From Actinomycetospora callitridis (GTDB lineage: Bacteria; Actinomycetota; Actinomycetes; Mycobacteriales; Pseudonocardiaceae), in the NCBI RefSeq assembly GCF_028737265.1, contig NZ_JAQZAK010000002.1, forward strand, positions 434,001 through 498,000: a stretch of 64,000 bases of DNA. Direction: 5' to 3'. A program made the translations under genes and the position numbers. The notes below the pieces were generated by a model. It did not search any database. It was not told the DNA's origin and saw nothing but the letters and a program-made list of their open reading frames with translations. The first letter of the stretch is position 1, and every line of letters begins with the position of its first letter. Positions 17,353 to 26,134 of this stretch are shown here, piece after piece.

Positions 17353-18438
17353 CTACCTATCGCCGCCGAGCCCCATTCGAGGCAACACCTGTTCGTGAAC
17401 CATCTTTACGACAGACGACTCCGTGTAGCGGCTCATGACCTCCGAGGCGATGCCTCTGTACTCCGCGACAGCAAACGGGTCGAGAGCGCGAAGATCCCGA
17501 AGTGCGGCCGCTAGGCTGGCTGGGTCGTGGCTTTCGGCAACGCCCGCGACACCCGTGCTTCTCAAGATAGACAGCGCTTCGTAAGGACCGGCTGATGGCG
17601 TCGTTGCGAGTAGGCAACCCTCGGCTAGCGCTTCCAACTGGGCCATCCCGTACGCCTCGTAGCGAGAGGCCGATATATATATGAAGCACCGACTCATCAA
17701 CTCACGGAAAGCCTCACTCGGCACGAAACCGTGCCAATCGACGTTCGGCGGACAGGCGATGCCGTGGTCGCGAAGGAAACGTAGCCCGTCCGCCTCATCG
17801 ACTCCGACAACGTGAAGTATGTCTTCCTGTAGTCCGAGCAGGCACCAAGCGCTTACGATCGTATCAAGTCCTTTGGTCCAAGCATGTGGACCGCTCGCAT
17901 AGCATAAGGCGTCATTGCTCCGCTCACCTCCTGCGCACAACGATGGCTGTATCGCGATCGGCAACGGGGACACCTTGGAGACTGGCAAGTCCTTCCTGCT
18001 CACGACATCATGTAGGGATGTAGGAGATAGCATGAGCGCTCGCGAAAGCACTCTTCGCTCAAGTCTTCTTTGAACGAAGTTCCGTAGGCGCGGCCTATTC
18101 TCCCGCACTAGTGCGTCGAAGCGCACCGCAGATCGGCTGAGGCGGCTACTAGGCTGCAACAGGGCACTCATCGAGGTAGAAAAGAGGTACACGCGCGGCG
18201 AGACGAATCGTAACGACCTGCGGACCGCCCGTGACATGGCGATAACCTGGACATAATCGATTAGAGGATAGGCTATCTCGAACTGTCGTAGGGCGCTGTA
18301 GTCCGGCGTTGTTGATGCCACTGAGACTCCTGAAGCGCCGAGCATCTTCTCAAGCTGATCCTCGCAGCGCACCAGGCCCGGAGTGCTAGAGGCGCGGACA
18401 AAGAGAACGTCTACCTCCTCGCGCTCCTTCTTACGCAT
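17353..18438 (-). CDS. GT4-type glycosyltransferase
   Basis: 361 residues from the ATG at 18438, which overlaps the preceding gene's stop by 8 bp. The C-terminal half has the donor-binding GT-B domain: GPHAWTKGLDT, then a SASRYEAYGMAQLEALAEG stretch, in which the two Glu residues seven apart form the EX7E motif of retaining GT4 enzymes. The N-terminal acceptor half is atypical and Arg-rich. It is the last gene of a long minus-strand unit beginning at the priming transferase, so it probably adds a late sugar of the repeat unit. An upstream in-frame start at 18534 would put a strongly basic extension inside the preceding gene and is rejected. Confidence 0.78.
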   Translation of the reverse strand: MRKKEREEVDVLFVRASSTPGLVRCEDQLEKMLGASGVSVASTTPDYSALRQFEIAYPLIDYVQVIAMSRAVRRSLRFVSPRVYLFSTSMSALLQPSSRLSRSAVRFDALVRENRPRLRNFVQRRLERRVLSRALMLSPTSLHDVVSRKDLPVSKVSPLPIAIQPSLCAGGERSNDALCYASGPHAWTKGLDTIVSAWCLLGLQEDILHVVGVDEADGLRFLRDHGIACPPNVDWHGFVPSEAFRELMSRCFIYISASRYEAYGMAQLEALAEGCLLATTPSAGPYEALSILRSTGVAGVAESHDPASLAAALRDLRALDPFAVAEYRGIASEVMSRYTESSVVKMVHEQVLPRMGLGGDR

Positions 18439-19552
18439 TCGCCTCAACCGTCTCGTCGTACAGACTCTCGAGCGCTTGTGTTTGCGCTTGGACCTCGAAC
18501 TCGCGAACGACCCGTCTCGCTCCAGCCACGCCAAGCGTCGATCGTGTCTCAGGGTCTGTAAGCAAACGATGCAACGCCTCGGAAAGCGCTCTGATATCCC
18601 CTTCCTCTACCAAGATGCCGGTCTCGCCGTTCGCGACCGCCGACCTGACGCCTCCGTGTGCGTAAGAAACAACGGGAAGCTGATGGAGGGCCGCCTCGAG
18701 AAAAACAAGCCCAAAACCCTCCGAGTCCCCGGACCTCGCCGTCCTTGAAGGAGCGCAGAACACCGCAGCTTCACTCATGGCTCGCGATACCCCGGCGGAG
18801 TCTTGGGAGCCATGGAAGGTGGCATTGACCCCAAGACGGGCTGCCAACACCTCCATCTGGGCTCTCAAGGGGCCATCACCGACGATGTTCACCTCAACGG
18901 AGTGGAATGAATCAGGTAGACGAGAAACCGCCATTAGCAGGTCGGCTAGACCCTTCTTCTCCACCAAGCGACCGACGAACAGCACACCCCGCCGGTGAGA
19001 AGCTGGTGCGGAGGAGAGGCCGCTCGGTACTCCTATATGCCTAATTGCAATCTTCTCTGGGGGAGCGCCGAGAGCGACCAGCTTCTCCGCCACAAAGTCT
19101 GAAACTGCAATCAGCCTACTTGAATACCTGAAAAGCTCACCAATTCGCCGTCTGTAGCTTACCGCTGCTAAGGAGGACTCATAGGGCAATGAGGTCACAT
19201 CGTAACCGTGGAACGTGACAACCAGAGGAATGCGCTCGCGCGCAACAAACGGACATATCAGGGTCGCGTCGAACCCAAAATGAGCATGTACGAGCTGCGG
19301 ATCAGACTGGCGAATTAGGCGATCGAGCGTGCCACTCCTTCGGATGAATTTTACGTGAAACTCATGACGCGGGTTGTGATCTCCCAACACCCAGGAAGCA
19401 GCTCTCACGTTTAACGGAGCGTCCGTCCTGGATAGGCCACCCAACGTCGGAGTCCAACGCCTCATCGACTCGACCTGATTCTTGATAAAGGTCTCGGACT
19501 GAGGCAATAGCTTGGCCCGCCACACCAGGACGCGCGGTCCTGTAACGGTCAC
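18431..19552 (-). CDS. GT4-type glycosyltransferase
   Basis: 373 residues, cytoplasmic GT-B enzyme. The N-terminal half shows VHAHFGFDATL and VTFHGYDV, typical of GT4 acceptor domains. The C-terminal half has VGRLVEKKG, GDGPLR and EGFGLVFLEA, which carries the EX7E catalytic motif. A colanic-acid-type or exopolysaccharide glycosyltransferase is the natural reading. The GTG start overlaps the stop of the upstream methyltransferase gene (GTGA), so the two are coupled. Donor and acceptor sugars cannot be read from sequence. Confidence 0.85.
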   Translation of the reverse strand: MTVTGPRVLVWRAKLLPQSETFIKNQVESMRRWTPTLGGLSRTDAPLNVRAASWVLGDHNPRHEFHVKFIRRSGTLDRLIRQSDPQLVHAHFGFDATLICPFVARERIPLVVTFHGYDVTSLPYESSLAAVSYRRRIGELFRYSSRLIAVSDFVAEKLVALGAPPEKIAIRHIGVPSGLSSAPASHRRGVLFVGRLVEKKGLADLLMAVSRLPDSFHSVEVNIVGDGPLRAQMEVLAARLGVNATFHGSQDSAGVSRAMSEAAVFCAPSRTARSGDSEGFGLVFLEAALHQLPVVSYAHGGVRSAVANGETGILVEEGDIRALSEALHRLLTDPETRSTLGVAGARRVVREFEVQAQTQALESLYDETVEANA

Positions 19553-20277
19553 GGGACCTGGGCGTGAGAGCTCGCTCGTCCCTCGTCGCCCGCATCGCCC
19601 GGTGCAAGAGTGGCAGTGAGAGACTTTGGAAGCCCAAGCCAGCGCTCCCAGAGAATACGGGAGCCCGGGAACAAGGCCCGCATTTCAGTGCCCGACACCA
19701 GCTCGATCATAGCTGCCTCTAGCACCGCGTCGCGCTCTGAATCACGAGATCGCCCAGTGGTGTACCCCAACGGCCAACGCTGGACTAGAGTAGCTCTAGT
19801 CTTGAGAGGAAGGAATTGCATCCCGGGAAACAAGAAATGGGGCTCGACTGGGAAGTAGCGGTAGGGTGTCTGGACCCAGTGAAACGGAGCCATCGAGCGG
19901 GCCGTTAGAGCCAATTTTGACCGTTGGAGCGGCCCACCGACGTGCTCAATGAGCGAGTTCGAGTACACAAGATCGAAGCTTTGTCGTTTTATTGCTGACG
20001 GTGGATCACAGGCGTCGCCCTCGTAAGAGGTGACGAAGTGTGGGAGGTCGGTATGCGAAGTATCAAAGGGATTCACGATCGTCACATGGCTTGGGCGAGC
20101 CGGCGCAGTTGCCCAGAAGCCCGCGGTTCCACCTAGATCTAGGACTCGCATATCATTGAAATCGGGGAAAGCAGAGGTGAAACGTTCCCACCGCCGCGTT
20201 CTAGCTCTCGCAGCAACCGAGTTTGGATTCTTATCGTCGGCCAAGAATCGCGTAAAGCCTCGCGCAAGAGTCACCAT
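19549..20277 (-). CDS. Class I SAM-dependent methyltransferase
   Basis: 242 residues. The SAM-binding motif I is VLDLGGTAGFW near residue 45, and motif IV-like FDLVYSNSLIEH about 60 residues later is typical of small-molecule methyltransferases. It probably methylates a sugar of the polysaccharide or a lipid-linked intermediate. The ATG at 20277 is chosen over starts 30 and 48 bases upstream because a GGAGG ribosome site is 4 nt before it; it lies 10 bp after the stop of the polymerase gene. No membrane segment. Confidence 0.78.
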   Translation of the reverse strand: MVTLARGFTRFLADDKNPNSVAARARTRRWERFTSAFPDFNDMRVLDLGGTAGFWATAPARPSHVTIVNPFDTSHTDLPHFVTSYEGDACDPPSAIKRQSFDLVYSNSLIEHVGGPLQRSKLALTARSMAPFHWVQTPYRYFPVEPHFLFPGMQFLPLKTRATLVQRWPLGYTTGRSRDSERDAVLEAAMIELVSGTEMRALFPGSRILWERWLGLPKSLTATLAPGDAGDEGRASSHAQVP

Positions 20278-20287
20278 TACTCCTCCT

Positions 20288-21637
20288 TCAGAGAGCAAGT
20301 GCTTCATTGGTTGGACGTTCCACATGCTTGGACTTGATCGTGGCCTCGTCGCCTCCTGTTCTCACATGCCCGGCGCCAAGACAAATGACAAGCACAAGCC
20401 ACGAGAGGCTGTCGTACCTATTCAATCCCAACGCCGACTCCAATACGCCCCCGAATGCGACGAAGCCGAGCAACATTAGGCCGTCGATCCTCGCCGGACC
20501 AGGTCGGCGGAGGAGAAGATACGTGAAGACGCTGACAAGGACGAGGCCAAGGAAGCCAGTCGAAACCAGGATATCGAGCCACTGATTGTGCGGCGAGTAC
20601 GCGCCACCCTCGTAAATCACACCAGCGATGGCCTGGTCCTGCCATCCCGAGTTCCCCCACCCAAAGAGCGGCCGCTCGGCAACCATCTGCTGCGCCGTTG
20701 TCCAGAGGGCTCCCCTCGCGGTGTAGTCGTCCGGCTCTACCGTGGTTAGAGGGAGGATTAAGCCAACGCCGACTCCAGTGAGCACCATGGTCCCGGCAAG
20801 AAACGTACCGAGTCTCGAGCCTGAAAGTGCCGCCCATGAGCAGGCAGCAATAAGAAGTGCAAGAGACGCGGCGCCAAAGATCGCAGCTCGACTCCCACTC
20901 AGGAGGATCGGCACGAAGAGACAAAATATTAGCGCAAGCCGTGCACGCCCTCGAGTCGCAATGGCCACGCACGGAAGTCCAGCTAGTAGAACGAAAGCGA
21001 AATTGTTATCCGTCGCGGCAGGCCCTTCCAGGATCAAGCCCGCAACGGAGCACTTGCGTTCCGGACAAGGCGAGACGGTGCCCCCGTAGTTCACCAGCAT
21101 CACCACAGTCGTCGCCAAGAGGTAACTCGTGACGAACATCGTTGCGCCGAATGCGGCCGAGCGCATTCTCGACTGTCCGAAGGTCGAAGCTGCAACGAGG
21201 ACCAAGACTAGTGTCGCAGCCGTGACGACACGGCCAACCATCCCGTTCCACAAATCGCCAAGGAGCCCGACAACGCAAATAGACGCGAGCACCAACGGGG
21301 CCGGGCTAGATCTCAGCGCTCCCCGCTCCCTTGCGAGCCGCCAGCACAGAAACCCCAAAGCGATAAGGGCACCAACAATTCGCTCGAGTTTTCCTAGCGC
21401 GGTCCCGATCGTGCCTAGCTGCACCAAGGTCGTTCCGGACGCATCCGTTGCTGAGGTGAACTCATTGAGAGCCTTCGATGCCACGATTGAGATGTTGGTC
21501 GTCCAGGCAATCAAGAATACAAAGATCGCAGGAGACATTGCGAAGGGATCGCTCGAGCGTGGCCGAGCTCCCCAAGTCGCCCAGACCGCCACTACCGAAG
21601 CAACGAGGAAGAACGTCGTTATTGGGAGTTGGTACAA
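20288..21637 (-). CDS. O-antigen polymerase/ligase-family membrane protein (Wzy-like), island copy
   Basis: 449 residues with about eleven to twelve transmembrane helices. The large loop near residues 300-360 contains Arg-Gly-Ala-Leu-Trp, RPLFGWGNSGW and HNQWLDILVSTGF; an Arg in the loop and the HN motif before a helix match Wzy_C/WaaL-family polymerases. Given the Wzx and Wzz genes of the same island it most likely polymerises the repeat unit. TTG at 21637 follows a clear GAGGGA ribosome site, which supports this rare start. C-terminal 30 residues are hydrophilic and cytoplasmic. Confidence 0.82.
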   Translation of the reverse strand: MYQLPITTFFLVASVVAVWATWGARPRSSDPFAMSPAIFVFLIAWTTNISIVASKALNEFTSATDASGTTLVQLGTIGTALGKLERIVGALIALGFLCWRLARERGALRSSPAPLVLASICVVGLLGDLWNGMVGRVVTAATLVLVLVAASTFGQSRMRSAAFGATMFVTSYLLATTVVMLVNYGGTVSPCPERKCSVAGLILEGPAATDNNFAFVLLAGLPCVAIATRGRARLALIFCLFVPILLSGSRAAIFGAASLALLIAACSWAALSGSRLGTFLAGTMVLTGVGVGLILPLTTVEPDDYTARGALWTTAQQMVAERPLFGWGNSGWQDQAIAGVIYEGGAYSPHNQWLDILVSTGFLGLVLVSVFTYLLLRRPGPARIDGLMLLGFVAFGGVLESALGLNRYDSLSWLVLVICLGAGHVRTGGDEATIKSKHVERPTNEALAL

Positions 21638-21665
21638 CGCGGTTCCCTCCCCAGCTCGCCGCCGA

Positions 21666-22967
21666 TTACCAGGCGTTCCTAGCGCGTTGCGCCCGGCCGT
21701 TGTGCTCTCCGATCGCTCCTCGTCGCTGAAGTTCGCTCAATAGACTCGTTACTCGGGCCTGCCAGGAGTGCCGGACAATCACCTGCTGTCGAGCATGTGC
21801 CCGAGCACCGCGGTCCTCAATGAGCTGAAGCGCGTCCTCTATGGCTGTCTTCAGCGACTGCTCGTCTCCCGGCGTGAACAACGCACCGACACCATTAGCC
21901 ACCAACTTCTCCGCATCCGGGTAGCGAGACGCGACCAGCGGGATCCCCATAGATTGGTACTCGTACAATTTCTGGGGCGAGTGGTACATCTCGCCGATCT
22001 TCATCTTCTGCTGCCCGCTATACGCAAGATCGAACCCCGCAAGAAGAGACGGCACCCGATCCCAGGCGACATGACCTGTGAAGTGGACGGCATCTCCCAC
22101 ACCACATTCTGCGGCTAGCTTGCGGAGCGACGCTAAAGCTGGGCCCTCGCCGACGATTGTGGCCGAGAGCGGGACCGTTTCACGAATGTCCGGCAGCGCT
22201 CGAATTAGCGTGTCCAACCCCGCCCATTCGGTCACGTACCCAACGAACCCTATTGTAGGAGCGGGCGCTCGTCGGTCTGCGCTCGCGACCGAAGGGTCGA
22301 AGCGAGAGGGGTCTGTGCCATTAGGGATGACGAAGACGTCGTCAGCATCTCGCCCCGTCGCATCGACAATTATCCTCTTCAAAGCCTCACTGACTACGAC
22401 CACAAGATCGGCGTCTCGATATGCTTTGATCTCACTACGGCGTGCGAGTCGGGTAAGCGCGAGCGACTTGCGTTCCTCGGATGCTTCATACCAAAATGGG
22501 CCGTTGCTTTCGATAATCCAAAATGCGCCTTTGCGACGGAAAGGAGCTCCCAAGTTCTGAAAGCTCGCTTGCCGTTCGTAAAGCACGTCCACGGAACCAA
22601 GTGCGTTGCGCGCCCGCCTCCTGAACAGAGCCCCTAGCGCGATCCTAGCGAGGTCCTGTGTCGCACGTCGGGCTAAGGAACGACTACGCAGACTTTGGGA
22701 TTTGACACTCGGCGATCCAAATTTGGGGTCCTCGCCGGCGAGATACGTCCGCGGTTTGATCCCGGCGTGTCGAAGACCATCGAGGAAGCCCACCACATGC
22801 GCTCGGGGGCCGATTGAGGTTGAGTCCGGATGAGTCGAAACCCGTAGGGCCCCGCAAACGTATCCGAATCGCATATCGCTCCAGCGGGGGTCAACCTCAA
22901 CGTCCGCGAACTCCCGTGAGTCGCCGAGCGAGAACGTTTGCTTCGATGCTAACGACTCGTTGGACAT
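21666..22967 (-). CDS. GT4-type glycosyltransferase
   Basis: 433 residues. GT-B fold enzyme: acceptor half with LYERQASFQN and VVVVSEALK, donor half with IPNGTDPSRFD, GFVGYVTEWAGLD, GEGPAL and SPQKLYEYQSMGIP. The usual first Glu of EX7E is replaced in this region (KLYEYQSMGIP), a variation seen in some GT4 subgroups. The ATG at 22967 has a G-rich ribosome site, but a later ATG 31 codons in (before RFGYVCGAL) fits the domain start better, so the N-terminus may be shorter. It lies 28 bp upstream of the polymerase gene. Confidence 0.78.
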   Translation of the reverse strand: MSNESLASKQTFSLGDSREFADVEVDPRWSDMRFGYVCGALRVSTHPDSTSIGPRAHVVGFLDGLRHAGIKPRTYLAGEDPKFGSPSVKSQSLRSRSLARRATQDLARIALGALFRRRARNALGSVDVLYERQASFQNLGAPFRRKGAFWIIESNGPFWYEASEERKSLALTRLARRSEIKAYRDADLVVVVSEALKRIIVDATGRDADDVFVIPNGTDPSRFDPSVASADRRAPAPTIGFVGYVTEWAGLDTLIRALPDIRETVPLSATIVGEGPALASLRKLAAECGVGDAVHFTGHVAWDRVPSLLAGFDLAYSGQQKMKIGEMYHSPQKLYEYQSMGIPLVASRYPDAEKLVANGVGALFTPGDEQSLKTAIEDALQLIEDRGARAHARQQVIVRHSWQARVTSLLSELQRRGAIGEHNGRAQRARNAW

Positions 22968-23066
22968 GGCGATTACCCCCCTGGCCGGAACAGGCGGCGG
23001 CCCAGTATACAGAGGCCAAGCAGTGCGACCCTAGGGCCACCAAGATCCTGACGATCCGTGTGCGGT

Positions 23067-24056
23067 TCAAATTGTGAGCGACGTGCTGTTGGGGCGACCT
23101 CTTTTGCGGCAAGCGCCACACCGGTTCACACCGTCTTCACGAACTCCGGCCGTCCAATCGCCCGTGTGGGAGTCCGCGTGCTGGACATGTCGCGTCTTCG
23201 AGGCAATGTATCCGAACACGATCGCCACAAAGATCGCCAAGAAGACGGCGTCCCGCAAGAGGTACCGGCGCCAAAGCCGACGGAAGTCGGTAGCGAGCCG
23301 ATAGAGCGCCTCGGTCCCAGTCCTCTGGAAGATGCGTGGTGCTCGGGTCTGAGCGCCAGAGAGAAAGTCGATCGTTGCTCCCGCCCCAACAAGGACGGAG
23401 CCAGGAAGATCGTTGCGGTGCCGGTCGATCCACAGCTCTTGCTTGGGCGCACCCAAACAAACAATCACGATGTCAGGCCGGAACCCTTGAAGTGACTTTA
23501 CCAGCCTGTCGTCCTCGTCATCCCCGAGCTTAAATCCCATGAGCGGGCTGTCGACGAAGATGTGAGGAAGGTCTGGGTGTCGTTCGGCTAAGTTCCTAGC
23601 TGCTGCAGCACCACGTCCGGGGGCGCCGCCGATCAAGGCCAACTTCAGCCCCTTGACCGCGGCCAGCTCCACCAGAGCCTCAGTAAGGGCGACCCCGGTC
23701 ACACGGGCGGCATCGGTCGTCCCGGTCCACCTCGAGAGGAGCGCAAGCGGGGCTCCGTCAATCGTGACGACGTCTGCGCGTTCGTATGCGGAACGAAACT
23801 CCGGGTTCTTCCTCACCATCATCAGATGGTCGACATTGCAAGTAAAGACGCTAAGTCCGGAACGCGCACCGGCAGCGGTCGCCGTTGCATGCTCCGCGGC
23901 CTCGGCCTCTGAAGAGAAGACGTTCAAGTCGAGGTCGAGCAGGTGGTGACTCTTCGGAGCTGCCACCAAGTCAGCGAAGGACCGAGGGGCCGGAACGATG
24001 GCCGAGTAGTTGGTGGCGTTCAACTCGCGGAGTGAAGCGTCCATATCCGTTGTCAT
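23067..24056 (-). CDS. WecG/TagA/CpsF-family glycosyltransferase (GT26) with C-terminal hydrophobic tail
   Basis: 329 residues. The GT26 core is clear: FTCNVDHLMM, TIDGAPLALLSR with the catalytic-type Asp, GGAPGRGAAAARNL, VCLGAPKQELWI and VGAGATIDFLSG. GT26 enzymes add the second sugar to a lipid-linked first sugar (for example N-acetylmannosamine to GlcNAc-PP-lipid). A hydrophobic helix (about residues 270-290) and a polar tail beyond the core are extra to the roughly 240-residue family norm. A GTG 15 bases upstream is an alternative start. It follows the priming transferase gene by 57 bp, in the order expected for the first two steps of repeat-unit assembly. Confidence 0.85.
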   Translation of the reverse strand: MTTDMDASLRELNATNYSAIVPAPRSFADLVAAPKSHHLLDLDLNVFSSEAEAAEHATATAAGARSGLSVFTCNVDHLMMVRKNPEFRSAYERADVVTIDGAPLALLSRWTGTTDAARVTGVALTEALVELAAVKGLKLALIGGAPGRGAAAARNLAERHPDLPHIFVDSPLMGFKLGDDEDDRLVKSLQGFRPDIVIVCLGAPKQELWIDRHRNDLPGSVLVGAGATIDFLSGAQTRAPRIFQRTGTEALYRLATDFRRLWRRYLLRDAVFLAIFVAIVFGYIASKTRHVQHADSHTGDWTAGVREDGVNRCGACRKRGRPNSTSLTI

Positions 24057-24113
24057 GAGGGCAGGAGCCACCTGTCGTTCGAGTATTGATTGGGCAGGAG
24101 GTCGTGAAATGGA

Positions 24114-25586
24114 TCAGTAGGCGCCGCGGCCGCGGAACACCGCGCCGACCGTCTTCCAGAGGATCGAGATGTCGAGAGCGGCAGACCAGTTCTCGACGTA
24201 GCGCAGGTCGAGGCGGACCGACTCTTCCCACGTGAGGTCGGAGCGACCGCTGACCTGCCAGAGGCCGGTGAGGCCCGGGCGGACGTAGAGCTTGCGCAGC
24301 GCGTCCTCGGTGTAGGTGGCCACCTCGCGCTGGAGGGCGGGGCGGGGGCCGACCAGCGACATCGAGCCGCCGACCACGTTGAACAGCTGGGGGAGCTCGT
24401 CGATCGAGAAGCGGCGCAGCACCCCGCCGATGCGGGTGATGCGCGGGTCGCGCTTCATCTTGAACAGCGGGCCGGCGCCCTCGTTGGCGGCGACGAGCTG
24501 GGCGACCTGCTGGTCGGCGTCCACGACCATCGAGCGGAACTTGATCATTCGAAAGGTCCGGCCGGCGCGGCCGACGCGCTCCTGGCGGTAGAACACCGGC
24601 CCGCCGTCCTTGCGGATCAGCACGGCGACGGTGAGGAACACCGGAGCGAGGATCAGGAGCAGCGCGGCGGCGGCAGCGCGGTCGAAGAGGTTCTTGGCCA
24701 TGCGGGCCGGGCCGCCCCAGCGGGGCTCGGTGAGGCGCAGCAGCGGCAGGCCGTCGACCGGGGCGACGTGCAGTCGCGGGCCGGTGATCTCCATGAGGCC
24801 CGGGTCGACCACCAGCTCGACGCCGGCGCCCTCGAGGTCCCAGGCGAGGCTGTGCAGGCGCTTCGGCGTCCAGCCGGGCGTCGGGGCGACGGCGACGACC
24901 TCGATGCCGAGCTCGTGCACGTGGCGGGCGACGTCGTCGAGGTCACCGACCACCGGCACGCCGGCGATCTCGCCGGCGCCGGTGGAGGTGCAGGCCGCGG
25001 TGACGGTCCAGCCGTGGTGCGGCACGCGGCGGGCGCGGGCGACGAGGTCGGCGACCGCGGCCTCGGAACCGACGACCAGCACCGACGACATGCAGCGGGC
25101 GTCGCGGCGGGCGCGGTGCAGCACGCGGCGCACGGCGTAGCGGCCGAGCAGCAGGCCGGCGCCGGTGGCGGGAATGACTCCGAAGATCCAGGGGCGGACC
25201 GCGTCGATCTTCAGCGCCATCCCGGCCAGCGCCAGGACGACCGCGGCGATCGCGGTGCCGCGGAGCACGCGGTTGAACTCGTCGGCGCCCTGGCCGAGGA
25301 CCCCGCGGTCCCAGGCCCGGTAGCCGACGAGGCCGCCGAGCACGAGGGCGGCGGCGACGGCGTTGAACTGCGTGGAGGGCCCGAGGCCCCAGCCGCCGAT
25401 GATCGTGGCGAGGGCCGAGACGAGGGCGATGACCGTGAGGTCGGTCGCGACGACGATGCGGGTGAGCCGGCGCTGCCAGCGTCGCGAGCTCGGGCGGACG
25501 GTGACGGAGGCCGTGGGATCGGCGGCGGAGCGAGGACGCGGCACCGATTGCTCAATCGATTCCGTCAATCCGATGGCACTGCTCAC
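24114..25586 (-). CDS. Polyprenyl-phosphate sugar phosphotransferase (priming glycosyltransferase), locus 1
   Basis: 490 residues. Four to five N-terminal helices (about 45-155), a CoA-binding-like domain (about 165-275), another helix (about 305-330), and the catalytic bacterial sugar transferase domain: GPVFYRQERVGR, MIKFRSM, DELPQLFNV, MSLVGPRPA, and PGLTGLWQVSGRSD. It transfers a hexose-1-phosphate onto undecaprenyl phosphate to start the repeat unit. The GTG at 25586 is preferred since a GGGGGG ribosome site stands 6 nt before it; a GTG 21 bases upstream is possible. Composition is host-like, unlike the genes after it, so the island boundary lies at its 3' end. Confidence 0.9.
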   Translation of the reverse strand: MSSAIGLTESIEQSVPRPRSAADPTASVTVRPSSRRWQRRLTRIVVATDLTVIALVSALATIIGGWGLGPSTQFNAVAAALVLGGLVGYRAWDRGVLGQGADEFNRVLRGTAIAAVVLALAGMALKIDAVRPWIFGVIPATGAGLLLGRYAVRRVLHRARRDARCMSSVLVVGSEAAVADLVARARRVPHHGWTVTAACTSTGAGEIAGVPVVGDLDDVARHVHELGIEVVAVAPTPGWTPKRLHSLAWDLEGAGVELVVDPGLMEITGPRLHVAPVDGLPLLRLTEPRWGGPARMAKNLFDRAAAAALLLILAPVFLTVAVLIRKDGGPVFYRQERVGRAGRTFRMIKFRSMVVDADQQVAQLVAANEGAGPLFKMKRDPRITRIGGVLRRFSIDELPQLFNVVGGSMSLVGPRPALQREVATYTEDALRKLYVRPGLTGLWQVSGRSDLTWEESVRLDLRYVENWSAALDISILWKTVGAVFRGRGAY

Positions 25587-26134
25587 TGTGATCCCCCCGG
25601 ATGTCACGGATGGTGAACGACCATCCGCCCCTCTGACCCCGCGGTATCGGCTGTGTGTGAACCGGCCCGCGTTCTTGTGCCGCTATCGCGTGATCGCTCC
25701 CAGGTCGTTACACACGCCCTGCGCCCGTTCCCCGGCGTGTCGCAACGACACGCGCGGTTTGATGACGCGCGTTCACCCGTTCAGCTCTGTGTGGCCTGGA
25801 TCGCAGCGCCTTTGCGTAACGTTCCGGGCGGCGACGATTCCGGGCGCCCCGGTCGGGCATTCACCCAGCTGGGGCTCGCGCGTCGTGCTTCCGCCGCCCT
25901 CGCTTCGGCGTCAGCGGACGCCACTGGGCACGCCACTGCTCCATCCGGGCGAGCAACCGGCATCACCTCACCTTCACGGCGAAAGGTCGGTGAAAGCGGA
26001 ACCGTGTCTGCTCTGCGTCACGGGCTGGTGAGCCGGCGGCAGGAGGGAGCGACGCGATGTCGATCGCCTCGAGCCGCCGACCCGGGTCCGGGGCCACGGG
26101 CTGCGATCCGTCCCGGCCTGACGAGGGGGGTACG
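25587..26134. other. 548-bp intergenic region with two dyad symmetries
   Basis: No supported gene. Leader of the priming transferase gene: a 7-bp hairpin at 25608-25626 (GGATGGT/ACCATCC, 5-nt loop) stands just before its ribosome site, and an 8-bp dyad at 25735-25753 (GCGTGTCG, CAA, CGACACGC) looks like an operator or mRNA hairpin. The half near the end of the SARP gene has no recognisable element. Confidence 0.5.

Noticed and set aside
25587..26134. ydaO/c-di-AMP or other riboswitch in the priming transferase leader
   Set aside because: No conserved riboswitch core blocks were recognised in the minus-strand leader; only simple dyads are visible.
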